Assembly (NCBI GenBank): GCA_934513685.1
Contig: CAKSWY010000031.1
Coordinates: 1 to 28,729 of the forward strand
Reading direction: 5' to 3'
Source: an uncultured Oscillospiraceae bacterium
GTDB lineage: Bacteria > Bacillota > Clostridia > Oscillospirales > Ruminococcaceae
Length of the DNA: 28,729 nt
Positions 16,974-25,414 of the stretch are shown here, one piece after another. Below the pieces are notes generated by a model. That model had not been told where the DNA came from and made no database searches. It worked only from the letters and a program-made list of their open reading frames with translations. Every line of letters begins with the position of its first letter. Positions within the stretch are counted from its first letter, which is position 1. The position numbers and the translations under genes are program-made.

Positions 16974-18449
16974 TTACAGAATGATGCAGATCAGCCCGGA
17001 GCACCCTTCATTGATGACCCGTTCCAGCGTCTCCTGCAGACGGGCGCGGGCCTCCTGCGGCATATGCAGCAGTTTGGATTGCAGCCCCTCGTTCACCAGT
17101 TCATGCAGGCTTTTGCCAAAAATGTTGGACTCCCAGATTTTAATGGGGTCTGCCTCAAAATCCTGCAGCAGGCCCCGAACCAGCTCTTCGGACTGCTTTT
17201 CGCTGCCCACAATGGGGGATATCTCCGTATGGATGGTGGCTTTCAGCAGATGGATGGATGGTGCGCTCGCCCGCAGCCGCACGCCATATCGGCCGCCCTG
17301 CCGCACGATCTCCGGTTCTTCCAGCTGCAATTCGCCAATGGACGGCATCACGATCCCATATCCCGTTGCCTCTACCTGTTCCAAGGCACTGCGCACCTTT
17401 TCATAGGCCTTCTTGGCTTTGGCAAGATCCAGAATGCAGGGCATCAGGCTGGCTTCATCGCACACCTCCAGCCCGGTGGTTTCGCCCAGCACCTGATAAA
17501 AAATATCCGGCTTCAGATCCAGTTCCAGCCGCACGCAACCGGTTGACAGTTCCATTTCCTTGACGCGGGACCCCTTCAGGTACTCGCACTTCACCGGGTC
17601 GCTGTGGTTCACAACGTCCTTCATCTGGTTGACCTGCGCCGCAAACTCGGACGCTGCCTGGTAGACGGCCTGCTGCAGCCAGTGATCTGGCTCCAGTAGG
17701 GTCACCCAGCGGGGCAACTCAAAGGCCAGCTCCCGCACATCAAACTCATACAGCACACTCTGTAAAATTTCGTTGATGCGTGTCACCGTCAGGTCTTCGC
17801 AGTTCACCGGAAGCACCGCATGGCCATATTCCGTCTCCATGCGGGCCGCCAGGATGCGGCTTTCCTCCGTTTCCGGGTGAACACAATTCAGCAGAATCAC
17901 AAAGGGCTTGCCCAGTTCCTCCAGCTCGGCCACAACCCGGGCTTCCGCCGGCTGATATTTTTCCCGGGGAATGTCGCTCACCGAGCCGTCGGTGGTCACC
18001 ACCAGCCCGATGGTGGAATGCTCCCGGATCACCCGCCGGGTGCCGGTCTCCGCGGCCTGGTCAAAGGGGATCTCCTCCTCGAACCAGGGGCTTTTCACCA
18101 TGCGGGGCTGGTCATTTTCCTCATGGCCCATGGCCCCCTCCACCATGTACCCCACACAGTCAATCAGCCGTGCCCGAAAGCTGCCGCCGCCTTCCAGTTC
18201 CACCGTCACCGCTGTTTCCGGAATAAATTTCGGTTCGGTTGTCATGATGGTGCGCCCCGCAGCGGATTGAGGCAGTTCGTCCCGCGTCCGGGCCTTCATC
18301 GCCTGGTTCTGCAGCCCCGGCAAAATCATCAGTTCCATAAACTTTTTGATGAAGGTGCTCTTTCCGGTGCGCACCGGGCCAACCACACCAATGTAAATAT
18401 CGCCTCCGGTGCGGCTGGCAATGTCTCGATACAGGCTGCCGGTTTCCAT
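16974..18449 (-). CDS. spoIVA: Stage IV sporulation protein A, spore coat morphogenetic ATPase
   Basis: SpoIVA polymerises with ATP hydrolysis on the forespore surface and forms the base layer of the coat. The 491 residues match the Bacillus protein (492). The ATPase domain shows YIGVVGPVRTGKSTFIKKFMEL with the Walker A loop at 24-32, then RLIDCVGYMVEGAMGHEE and VVTTDGSVSDIPREKY. The C-terminus ends in the family's hydrophobic tail (GLICIIL), which in Bacillus helps attach to SpoVM and the membrane. ATG at 18449 has GGGGGAG about five bases upstream; the open frame's earlier start overlaps the previous gene. Only 17 bases separate it from the DUF3794-LysM gene, so the two form an operon, probably driven by the sigma-E-like promoter at 20011-20039. 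Its presence marks the organism as a spore former. Confidence 0.98.
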   Translation of the reverse strand: METGSLYRDIASRTGGDIYIGVVGPVRTGKSTFIKKFMELMILPGLQNQAMKARTRDELPQSAAGRTIMTTEPKFIPETAVTVELEGGGSFRARLIDCVGYMVEGAMGHEENDQPRMVKSPWFEEEIPFDQAAETGTRRVIREHSTIGLVVTTDGSVSDIPREKYQPAEARVVAELEELGKPFVILLNCVHPETEESRILAARMETEYGHAVLPVNCEDLTVTRINEILQSVLYEFDVRELAFELPRWVTLLEPDHWLQQAVYQAASEFAAQVNQMKDVVNHSDPVKCEYLKGSRVKEMELSTGCVRLELDLKPDIFYQVLGETTGLEVCDEASLMPCILDLAKAKKAYEKVRSALEQVEATGYGIVMPSIGELQLEEPEIVRQGGRYGVRLRASAPSIHLLKATIHTEISPIVGSEKQSEELVRGLLQDFEADPIKIWESNIFGKSLHELVNEGLQSKLLHMPQEARARLQETLERVINEGCSGLICIIL

Positions 18450-18466
18450 GGTCACTCCCCCTTTTT

Positions 18467-19978
18467 TCACACCACCATGGGCACCAGCAGCCGCACATCC
18501 TGCTCCAGGGCAGGCCCTTCCAACCGGTTGCACTGCTGAATGGCGTTTGGTGATACATGGTATCGTTTTGCAATATCAAAAAGGGTTTCCCCTTTTCTGG
18601 CGTAATAAATGCGCAGAGCTACCTCCGGGTCCGGGCGTTCCAGCGGTTCGCCGCAGGCAAGATCGGAAAGAACGCTCACGGTCTGCCGCTGCATCACCAG
18701 CCCGGTCACCTGAAGGCTTGCCTTGACGGTCACCTCACCGCCGGTGCGGCTCCAGCTCACCTGGGCCGGGGCCGCCCAACATTCCGCCCGGTACTGTCCG
18801 CTCTCCCCTTCCAGCGTGTGCGGCAGCGTATACTCAAAAGCCTTGTCATAACAGTCGATCTCACCCAGGCTGTTCATGCACAGCAGATGGGCCATGGCCC
18901 GCCCTCTCAACTGTACAAAACCGCCCGCCTCCGTCAATTCCAGTGGGCTGAGCGTCACAAAGCATTGCATCAGTTCCGCGTTTTCATCGGGCAGAGTGCC
19001 GACGACAGAGGTCTCCACCTGTTCGTCCAAATTGGCTGCCAGCTGCTCCATGGTCACCGTTTGCCGGGTCTCCTTCAGTTCGTACCGGGTGGAAAACGCA
19101 TCGGCCACCCCGTAGCACTCCACCCGCCGCCAGGCCCGCAGATGCAGCAGCGCCGATACGGAGAGCGACGTCTGACCCTCCTGCCCGGCCATCAGTGTAC
19201 AGCCAACCGGCTCCACCGAAGCAAAACAGGTGCAGTCCTCCCCCACATTCTCCAGATCCACAATGTGGTTGAACGGCACCTCCCGACGAAGGGTTTCCAG
19301 CTGATAGCCCGGCCCGGTGCGGTACAGCACCCGCGTTTGAATCTTGCCCTTGACCACAGCCTTGCCGGAAATAACCTTCACTTCCTCCACCAGGCCGACC
19401 CCGGCAATGTCCAGCACGGCAGCCGGTGTTTCCGGGAAGGCGGCCTCTTCTTCACAGGTGATAAGCTTATCCAGATTTGCGGCAGGACGTATCCCGCTCA
19501 GCAGCGCCGTTTTTTGTTCGGCCCCACAGTCCGCCACCGCCGTTACCACTTCCTGCGCTGCCGTGCACACCAGCCGAAGGCTCAGCGCGTAGGCGCCCCG
19601 CACATCAATGCGCCTCTGGTTTACCGCCCGGCAGTTCAGATATTCCACTTCGCCGCCCACCTGAATCTGGCCGTCGCCCGCCTGCGCCGGGGCCAGGTCA
19701 ATGGTGCGGGTGAAGGGCAGCTTCTGTTCCGTCTGGCACAGGCTCTGCTCTTCCTCCGCCTGATAGCACACCGTACAGCGCAGATAGCCATCCAGCGTTA
19801 TTCTCCCGTTGAGGATCTGCTTTTGCAGCACCACCAAGGACACAAAACACTTCACGATTTTGAACACCTGCGGCAGATAATCCGGAATCAAAATCTCGGT
19901 TTCCACCGGCAGCTCTGCTTTTGCATCGTAGCAGCCGCCCGCCGCGGCAAGGGTGTCCTTAAACACCTTCAATTCCAT
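18467..19978 (-). CDS. DUF3794 repeat protein with C-terminal LysM, probable spore coat/cortex protein
   Basis: The 503-residue protein contains about three DUF3794 repeats (the first around PVETEILIPDYLPQVFKIVKCFVSL, others near VEEVKVISGKAVVKGKIQTRVLY and VVGTLPDENAELMQCFV) and a C-terminal LysM domain from about 455 (YYARKGETLFDIAKRYHVSPNAIQQCN). LysM binds peptidoglycan. The combination is common in Clostridia beside spoIVA and is thought to replace SpoVID/SafA-type coat anchoring. There is no signal peptide, in keeping with assembly from the mother-cell side. ATG at 19978 is followed by a family-typical start (MELKVFKDTL), although the upstream GAAGG site is very close. It is the first gene of the spoIVA operon. 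Confidence 0.88.
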   Translation of the reverse strand: MELKVFKDTLAAAGGCYDAKAELPVETEILIPDYLPQVFKIVKCFVSLVVLQKQILNGRITLDGYLRCTVCYQAEEEQSLCQTEQKLPFTRTIDLAPAQAGDGQIQVGGEVEYLNCRAVNQRRIDVRGAYALSLRLVCTAAQEVVTAVADCGAEQKTALLSGIRPAANLDKLITCEEEAAFPETPAAVLDIAGVGLVEEVKVISGKAVVKGKIQTRVLYRTGPGYQLETLRREVPFNHIVDLENVGEDCTCFASVEPVGCTLMAGQEGQTSLSVSALLHLRAWRRVECYGVADAFSTRYELKETRQTVTMEQLAANLDEQVETSVVGTLPDENAELMQCFVTLSPLELTEAGGFVQLRGRAMAHLLCMNSLGEIDCYDKAFEYTLPHTLEGESGQYRAECWAAPAQVSWSRTGGEVTVKASLQVTGLVMQRQTVSVLSDLACGEPLERPDPEVALRIYYARKGETLFDIAKRYHVSPNAIQQCNRLEGPALEQDVRLLVPMVV

Positions 19979-20010
19979 ACCTTCGCCCCTTTCGCGCGTT
20001 TCTGGTGCTA

Positions 20011-20039
20011 TCTATATGATGCAGATCCGGCCAATATGC
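20011..20039 (-). promoter_or_regulatory. Candidate sigma-E promoter of the DUF3794-spoIVA operon
   Basis: GCATATT (20033-20039) fits the sigma-E -35 pattern GHATAHT. After 14 bases comes CATATAGA (20011-20018), five of eight matches to the -10 CATACAHT. The predicted transcript start is about 25 bases before the ATG. The position and the known sigma-E control of spoIVA agree. Confidence 0.55.
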
Positions 20040-20057
20040 GGGCAGGCAGGTTCAACG

Positions 20058-20097
20058 AAAAAAGACCCGGGCACAGCAAAACTTTGCTAACCCGGGC
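20058..20097 (-). terminator. Intrinsic terminator of galK
   Basis: CCCGGG/CCCGGG plus an inner AGCAAA/TTTGCT stem, followed on the minus strand by six T residues. It lies about 90 bases past the galK stop and insulates the sporulation operon. Confidence 0.88.
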
Positions 20098-20185
20098 CAT
20101 TTTCCTAAGTATTCTATTTTACGATTTCAAATATTCTGGACTGTGCAGATTGGTACACCGCTTTTTAAATTTCGTCGTCTCGCGC

Positions 20186-21493
20186 TCACATCTCCTCGGT
20201 GACCGGCACGGCACCGTAGTTGCGCACACTCAGCACATAGCAGGAGCCTTCGCCGAACACGCCGTCAATGGCGCTGCGGTAGGTCTCCAGCAGATCCAGC
20301 GGCACAAATGCCTGAATGGTCCCGGCAAAGCCGCCGCCCTGCAAGCGCCATGCACCACGGCCGGCCAGAATCTTCTGCGAAACCGCCAGGCCAATGGAAA
20401 CGCCCTGCTCCTTGTAGTTGGACAGGCTGTACGCATTCTGGTTGTACTCAAAGCTGGAATGGCCGCCCTCCACGATCAGCTTCAGGAAATCCTGGAAGCG
20501 GTTGTCCTGAATCGCCTCGTACAGCTGCCGGGCGCGGCGGCTGTCCGCATAGAAATGGGCCGCCCGCAGCACCGCGCGGTCCCCCGTTACGGGGCGAATC
20601 TTGGCAATGTTTGCATAGAAATCCGCTTCGTTCACCTCGCGCAGCACATTTTTGCCGAAGAAGGCTGCCACACTCTCCATCTCGCGGCGGATGGCTGCAT
20701 AATCATCGGTCAGATCTGCATGGCTGCCCTTGGTGTCGCTGATGCACAGCGCATAGCCCTGTCCGGCCAGATCAAACGGCACCTGATTCACCACAGGATG
20801 CGCATTGTCCTTAAAGTCAATGGTAATCACGCCGCCCACTGCGCAGGCCGTCTGATCCATCAGGCCGCAGGGCTTGCCGAAGAACACGTTCTCAGCATAC
20901 TGGCTGATCTTGGCGATCTCCACCTGGCTGAACTTTTCCATATCATTGCCGTTGTACTCGCCCCGCAGAATGGCGCCGATCATCACCTCAAATGCTGCGG
21001 AGCTGGACAGGCCGGACCCCTGAAGAACGTCGGAGGTAAAATAAGCGTCAAAGCCGCCCACCCGGCCGCCTTCCTTAGCAATGCCGGCCGCCACTCCGCG
21101 GATCAGCCCGTCGGAAGAGCCGAACTCGTTCTCGTGCGGGGTCAGGTCGCTCAGATCCACCACAAACTGGCTGTCGAAGCCATAAGACTTAATGCGAATG
21201 AAGCCATCCTCGTTCTTACTTACCACCGCAATCACGTCCAGATTCACCGCGCCGGCCAGCACCACGCCGTGGTTGTGGTCGGTATGGTTGCCGCCGATCT
21301 CCGTGCGGCCGGGGGCAGAGTACAGCGTCACCTCGCGGTCCGCGCCATAGTAAAGTGCGAACTGCTCCAGCGCCTGAATGTAGCGCGCCTTCTGCTTTTC
21401 CAGTGCCGCCGTGTCCGCGGCATACAGCCGGGTAAAGGCCCGATCATAACGGCCCTCACGAATGTGGTCAATCACCTGCTGAACCTTTGCCAT
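20186..21493 (-). CDS. galK: Galactokinase
   Basis: This cytoplasmic GHMP kinase phosphorylates galactose to galactose-1-phosphate in the Leloir pathway. The galactokinase signature GRTEIGGNHTDHN is at 62-74, the GHMP ATP-binding motif GSGLSSSAAFEV from 159, and motif three GGGFAGTIQAF at 386-396. LMDQTACAVGG supplies the catalytic aspartate (D213). At 435 residues it is about 40 longer than the E. coli enzyme because of an N-terminal helical extension, as in many Clostridia. ATG at 21493 has only a weak AAAGGTG site. Its leader is about 185 bases long, from the promoter at 21685-21712. galT and galE are not nearby. It diverges from an AraC regulator that may control it. Confidence 0.97.
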   Translation of the reverse strand: MAKVQQVIDHIREGRYDRAFTRLYAADTAALEKQKARYIQALEQFALYYGADREVTLYSAPGRTEIGGNHTDHNHGVVLAGAVNLDVIAVVSKNEDGFIRIKSYGFDSQFVVDLSDLTPHENEFGSSDGLIRGVAAGIAKEGGRVGGFDAYFTSDVLQGSGLSSSAAFEVMIGAILRGEYNGNDMEKFSQVEIAKISQYAENVFFGKPCGLMDQTACAVGGVITIDFKDNAHPVVNQVPFDLAGQGYALCISDTKGSHADLTDDYAAIRREMESVAAFFGKNVLREVNEADFYANIAKIRPVTGDRAVLRAAHFYADSRRARQLYEAIQDNRFQDFLKLIVEGGHSSFEYNQNAYSLSNYKEQGVSIGLAVSQKILAGRGAWRLQGGGFAGTIQAFVPLDLLETYRSAIDGVFGEGSCYVLSVRNYGAVPVTEEM

Positions 21494-21684
21494 TGCTCAT
21501 TACACCTTTCTTTGCCCGGCGGCCTACGCGCCGCAATGCACAATTTGCTTCTTGTTCTCTTCTGTGGGCAGCCCTGCCCAACCAATCGGATTCAACCGGC
21601 ATCCTGCACAAAAGCGTTGCTGCTTCGTTGTGCAATATGCGAGACGCCGTGCTTTTTTGAGAATCTGCTTTCAAATTCATCTCC

Positions 21685-21712
21685 ATTATATCAAGTTTTT
21701 TGATGATGTAAA
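21685..21712 (-). promoter_or_regulatory. Promoter of galK
   Basis: On the minus strand TTTACA (21707-21712), 16 bases, then TATAAT (21685-21690) with an upstream TGA that makes an extended -10. Confidence 0.78.
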
Positions 21713-21723
21713 CACGGTTTTCA
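21707..21723. promoter_or_regulatory. Candidate operator palindrome over the galK -35 box
   Basis: TGTAAAC-ACG-GTTTTCA is symmetric at six of seven positions per arm and covers the galK -35. It resembles LacI/GalR-type operators. A regulator bound here would block galK. It could also be a site for the adjacent AraC protein, though those usually bind direct repeats. Confidence 0.4.
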
Positions 21724-21733
21724 CACTTTGGCA

Positions 21734-21762
21734 TGGACTTTTGTTGAGCTGTCTGCTATAAT
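21734..21762 (+). promoter_or_regulatory. Promoter of the AraC-family gene
   Basis: TGGACT (21734-21739), 17 bases, then TATAAT (21757-21762). The transcript would begin near 21769, about 40 bases before the ATG at 21808. Confidence 0.68.
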
Positions 21763-21807
21763 AAAAAATAACGGTATGAAGTTTGTGAAAAATCGGGAGT
21801 GATTCGG

Positions 21808-22653
21808 ATGGCAAATGTCTATAAGCAGTCCTTTAAGCAAAACTACACAGACAATGTGGAGCTTTCCATCTTTAACTGCGGGCAGGAGCGCTGCGTTCCC
21901 GGCCATACCTGGGGCCCGGGCATTCGTGACCATTATCTGATCCACTTGGTGGTGTCCGGAAAGGGCAGCTACAAAGTGGGCGGTAAAACGTATGATCTTG
22001 TTCCGGGTGACCTGTTTCTCATCAAGCCCAACCAGCTGATCGTCTATTGTGCCGACTCGGCCGATCCCTGGGAATATTACTGGGTGGGCTTCAACGGGGC
22101 CTGTGCCAACCGTCTGGTGCAGCAAACCCCCTTTACGGACGCCAGTCCCGTTTACCACTGCAAGGACGTTGACACCGTGCGGGCTGCCCTGAACAATATT
22201 TTCGTTTCCCGTGGGCCGGATCCGCAGAGTGAAGCCCTGATGGTGGGCTATTTGTACATCTTTATGGCCAGCCTCATTAAAGAGGCGCAGGAGATGGAGC
22301 CTCGGGCCGCCAATTCCAGCTCGCAGTACGTGTTCAACGCGGTGAAGTACATCCAGTTCAACTATTCGCACGACATCAGCATTGACGACATTGCCAAAGC
22401 CGTCGGCGTGAGCCGCAGCCACCTTTACCGGGTGTTTATGAGCAACGTTGGCCAAAGCCCCATTGATTATCTCACCAGTTACCGCATCAGCGAGGCCTGC
22501 CATCTGCTGCGCAATTCCCAGCTTTCCATTGCAGAAATCGCGGTCTCCGTCGGTTTCTTTGACCAGTTCTATTTCTCCCGGGTCTTTAAAAAGGCAAAGG
22601 GGGTTCCGCCCAGCAAATATCTGGCCAGTTTGGAATCCTCCGGGCAAAACTGA
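21808..22653 (+). CDS. AraC-family transcriptional regulator with cupin sensor domain
   Basis: The 281-residue protein has an N-terminal cupin-like effector domain (about 30-110: DHYLIHLVVSGKGSYKVGGKTYDLVPGDLFLIKPNQL) and a C-terminal pair of helix-turn-helix motifs: ISIDDIAKAVGVSRSHLYRVFM and LSIAEIAVSVGFFDQFYFSRVFKKAKGVPPSKY. This is the layout of sugar-responsive regulators such as MsmR and RafR. I chose ATG at 21808, eight bases after GGGAG; a GTG three codons earlier overlaps that ribosome site. Standing divergent to galK, it probably senses galactose or an alpha-galactoside, but the ligand is not shown by the sequence. A terminator follows at 22673. Confidence 0.93.
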   Translation: MANVYKQSFKQNYTDNVELSIFNCGQERCVPGHTWGPGIRDHYLIHLVVSGKGSYKVGGKTYDLVPGDLFLIKPNQLIVYCADSADPWEYYWVGFNGACANRLVQQTPFTDASPVYHCKDVDTVRAALNNIFVSRGPDPQSEALMVGYLYIFMASLIKEAQEMEPRAANSSSQYVFNAVKYIQFNYSHDISIDDIAKAVGVSRSHLYRVFMSNVGQSPIDYLTSYRISEACHLLRNSQLSIAEIAVSVGFFDQFYFSRVFKKAKGVPPSKYLASLESSGQN

Positions 22654-22672
22654 TTTTTCTGTATTTACATCG

Positions 22673-22714
22673 GCAGGCCGCAGCCTCCACTCGCTTCGCT
22701 GTGGCCTGCTTTTT
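22673..22714 (+). terminator. Intrinsic terminator of the AraC-family gene
   Basis: GCAGGCC/GGCCTGC stem with a 23-base loop that can itself pair (AGC/GCT), followed by five T residues. Confidence 0.82.
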
Positions 22715-22743
22715 CTGCGTAGGGCGCAGGAGGGACTTTATCC

Positions 22744-23796
22744 ATGAAGAGTTTCAAAGCACACCGTCGCCAAATTTTCTGCGTGTTGGGCTGTCTTGCA
22801 GCGCTTGCGCTCTGCCTTGTGGTCTGGCTGACGGCAAGCGGTGCTTTTACGCCCGCATCGGCCGTGGTGCTGTTTACCGATAAGAACGGTGCCGCCTATC
22901 TGGATTCGGATCGGCTGGCTCAGCAGCTGACGGACTGCACTCTTTATACGCTGGATGCCGAGGGCGATGCCACCGCTCAGCTGGAAGAACTTCAGCGCAC
23001 CCAGAAACGTGAAGTCCGGGCTGCCATTGTGGCAGCGGACGACCGCACCCTGGCGGCGAACCTGGCCAAACAGCTGGCCCAGACCGGGCTGCCGGTGATT
23101 CTCACTGGGGCTGCCCCGGAAGAGGGCCTTGTGGAAACCGGAAACATCTGGTATGTGGGCAGCGACCCTGCCAGCGGCGGTGAGCTGCTGGGCGAAGCCC
23201 TCGCAGCGGATTGGAACAGCGGCGCATTGTCGGACTTGAACGGGGATTACCTGATGCAGTACGTTCTGCGCGGCCCGGAGGAAACCAGCCTGTCCTATCC
23301 CCTGCTTCAGGCCGTACTGAACGAATGCGAGCATTACGGCATTTTCTCCAATCCGGTTCAGGAAGAGCCTGACCAGACACTGTCGGACGAATTGTCCCAA
23401 ATCGAACAGGCCCAGCAGGATGCCCGGGACGGTGAAGCGCCAGCGGCCGATGCCGAGGATACCCCCGTTGTTTTGAGCTTGGGCAGCACTCCCGAAGCCA
23501 TTCTGTTCGGCGGAGCCGAAAGCGGTCAGGCCGCTTTGGAGGAAGCTGCTCGGCAGGGGTGGACCGATGGTGAAACGCCTTCCCTTCTGGCAGGGTTTGC
23601 CCTGAATGAGCTTCAGGCCCGCCAGCTGGCGGAGGACGGTGCCGCCCGGGTGGTTTATTACGACCTGCCCACCGTGACCGATACCGCCGCCGTGCTGACC
23701 GCCAACCTGCTGGCGGAGCGGACCCCCATTGAGGGCCTGGACGAACTCGCCGATGGGCACTGCCTGTATCTGCCCATGCTGCTGTTGGAGGATTGA
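22744..23796 (+). CDS. Membrane-anchored, diverged periplasmic-binding-type protein (MglB-like)
   Basis: The 350-residue protein has a basic start and one membrane segment (about 11-31) without a lipobox, so it is likely anchored with the rest outside. By hand alignment, residues 135-200 track E. coli galactose-binding protein: YVGSDPASGGELLGEALAADW, then DLNGDYLMQYVL (164-175), the place of that protein's calcium loop DLNKDGQIQ, and helix end YGI. The residues equivalent to H152, D154 and R158, which bind sugar in E. coli, are not kept. The C-terminal half has further alternating blocks and an acidic linker near 205-240. The gene is four bases from rlmD, no ABC permease is nearby, and galK and an AraC gene are close. 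It may be a sensor or a decayed binding protein. Function unproven. Confidence 0.65.
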   Translation: MKSFKAHRRQIFCVLGCLAALALCLVVWLTASGAFTPASAVVLFTDKNGAAYLDSDRLAQQLTDCTLYTLDAEGDATAQLEELQRTQKREVRAAIVAADDRTLAANLAKQLAQTGLPVILTGAAPEEGLVETGNIWYVGSDPASGGELLGEALAADWNSGALSDLNGDYLMQYVLRGPEETSLSYPLLQAVLNECEHYGIFSNPVQEEPDQTLSDELSQIEQAQQDARDGEAPAADAEDTPVVLSLGSTPEAILFGGAESGQAALEEAARQGWTDGETPSLLAGFALNELQARQLAEDGAARVVYYDLPTVTDTAAVLTANLLAERTPIEGLDELADGHCLYLPMLLLED

Positions 23797-23800
23797 GAAA

Positions 23801-25162
23801 ATGGCTGTACAAAAGAATCAGTGCATCCCGCTGAAGATCACCGGTTTGACCAGTGAAGGCAGCGGCGTTGGCCGATATGAGGGCGAGGCCGTTTTTGTAC
23901 CCGGCACCGCCCCCGGCGACCGGATCACGGCGCGCATTGTCAAGGACTGCAAGCGGTATGCTTACGGCATTGTGGACAAGCTGGAGCAGCCCGGCCCTGG
24001 CCGCCGGGAAGAGGACTGCCCCATCTGCCGCCCCTGCGGCGGATGCTGTTTCCGGCATTTGACCTACGAGGCCGAGCTGGAGGCCAAAAAGGACATCGTT
24101 CTGGATGCATTCCGCCGCATCGGCGGGCTGGAACTGCCCATTGACCAGGTGCTGGCTTCTCCGCAGGAGGACCGTTACCGCAACAAGGTTCAGTTCCCGG
24201 TTCAGAAGGACGAGCATGGACATACCATCGCCGGGTTTTATGCCGGCCGCAGCCATCGGATCATCCCCTGTGAAGATTGCCTGCTTCAGCCCGCCATTCT
24301 GAACCAGATTGCCCAGGCCGTCTGCTCCTGGATGGACGAAAACGGAGTTTCGCCCTATGACGAAGCCAGCCATACCGGTCTGGTGCGGCATATTTTTCTG
24401 CGCAGAGGCACCCATTCCGGGCAAATCATGCTGTGCCTTGTCATCAACGGCCACAGCCTGCCTCACAGCGAGGCATTCTGCTCCGCCATGCTGCAGCAGT
24501 TCCCGGAAATTCAGACCATTCTGCTGAATGTGAACACCCAGCGCACCAACGTAATCACCGGGCTGGAGAGCATCCCTCTGTATGGGCCGGGCTACATTGA
24601 GGACACCATGTGCGGCGTGCCCGTCCGGCTGGGCCCTCTCTCCTTCTACCAGGTAAACACTCCCAGTGCCGAGCGGCTGTATGCCCTGGCCCGGCACTAT
24701 GCACAACTGAAGCCCACGGACCGCTTGCTGGACCTGTACTGCGGTATGGGCACCATCGGCCTTTCCATGGCGCAGGATTGCGCCGATCTGGTGGGTGTGG
24801 AGATCATCCCCGAAGCGGTGGAGAGTGCCCGGCAGAACGCCGCCCGCATGGGAGTAACCGCTCGCTTTTTGTGTGCAGACGCCGGTCAGGCTGCCTCTCA
24901 GCTGGCCGCCGAGGGCCTTGCGCCGGATGTAATTTTGCTGGATCCTCCCCGCAAAGGCTGTGACAGCGCCACTCTGGACGCCGTGTGCACCATGGCCCCC
25001 CGCCGCGTTGTGATGATCAGCTGCAACCCGGCCACCGCCGCCCGGGATGTGCGCTACCTGGCAGACCATGGTTACCAGCCGGAACGGCTTAGCTGTGCGG
25101 ATCTGTTTGCGCGAACGAAACATGTGGAGACAGTGGTATTGATGTCAAGGATAGAGAAATAA
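23801..25162 (+). CDS. rlmD: 23S rRNA (uracil-C5)-methyltransferase, RlmD/RlmCD type
   Basis: The enzyme methylates uracil-C5 in 23S rRNA using S-adenosylmethionine. The 453 residues run in family order: N-terminal TRAM domain (LKITGLTSEGSGVGRYEGEAVFV), an iron-sulfur site with C73-x5-C79-xx-C82 and a later Cys at 157 or 160, the SAM-binding motif DLYCGMGTIG at 311-320, DPPRKG at 381-386 and the catalytic cysteine in ISCNP (C408). In Firmicutes one enzyme often does both U747 and U1939. ATG at 23801 has GGAGG about ten bases upstream, overlapping the end of the previous gene, so translation is likely coupled. It is the last typical chromosomal gene before the AT-rich segment. Confidence 0.95.
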   Translation: MAVQKNQCIPLKITGLTSEGSGVGRYEGEAVFVPGTAPGDRITARIVKDCKRYAYGIVDKLEQPGPGRREEDCPICRPCGGCCFRHLTYEAELEAKKDIVLDAFRRIGGLELPIDQVLASPQEDRYRNKVQFPVQKDEHGHTIAGFYAGRSHRIIPCEDCLLQPAILNQIAQAVCSWMDENGVSPYDEASHTGLVRHIFLRRGTHSGQIMLCLVINGHSLPHSEAFCSAMLQQFPEIQTILLNVNTQRTNVITGLESIPLYGPGYIEDTMCGVPVRLGPLSFYQVNTPSAERLYALARHYAQLKPTDRLLDLYCGMGTIGLSMAQDCADLVGVEIIPEAVESARQNAARMGVTARFLCADAGQAASQLAAEGLAPDVILLDPPRKGCDSATLDAVCTMAPRRVVMISCNPATAARDVRYLADHGYQPERLSCADLFARTKHVETVVLMSRIEK

Positions 25163-25219
25163 AGTGTGAAAAAACGCTTATTTCCCGCATTTTCGGCAAT
25201 ATTGGCTTACATTTAAATT

Positions 25220-25358
25220 ACTCACTCAGCGGTTCGGAAGTGTATGAGAGAACATATCTGCCGAAGCGGAAAACTGGCAGAAAAATTGAGTGGGCGGTTT
25301 GGATGTCACAGGTTGACAGCAGTTTAACACACCCGACTGTTTGGAAAACTGAGTGAGT
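25220..25358. repeat. Ten-base inverted repeat pair in the AT-rich boundary
   Basis: ACTCACTCAG (25220-25229) and its exact complement CTGAGTGAGT (25349-25358) flank 119 bases with no gene. The stretch also contains TTGACA at 25313 without a good -10. It lies between the last core gene and the accessory pair, so it could mark an element edge or a regulatory RNA fold. Confidence 0.45.
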
Positions 25359-25414
25359 GGAATAGAACACAGAGAAATGATTCATAGATAGCGTTATGAG
25401 AACGAGGTGAAAGA

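Larger units (their letters stand above)
21494..21807. other. Divergent regulatory region between galK and the AraC regulator
   Basis: The 314 bases hold promoters on both strands, a 17-base imperfect palindrome over the galK -35, and a long galK leader with a perfect hairpin, TGGGCAG-CC-CTGCCCA, at 21565-21580. No credible gene is seen. Confidence 0.6.

Noticed and set aside
18557..21703. 1048-codon plus-strand frame opposite the spore gene and galK
   Set aside because: It spans two genes, a terminator and promoters on the other strand and has shadow-type composition.
21468..21734. 88-residue minus-strand frame in the galK leader
   Set aside because: It runs across the galK promoter and overlaps the galK start; no ribosome site at its beginning.
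23102..25123. 673-codon minus-strand frame opposite rlmD
   Set aside because: It is an antisense shadow of rlmD and the MglB-like gene, without recognisable domains.
25313..25341. TTGACA as promoter of the two-gene unit
   Set aside because: No acceptable -10 box is found 16 to 18 bases downstream.
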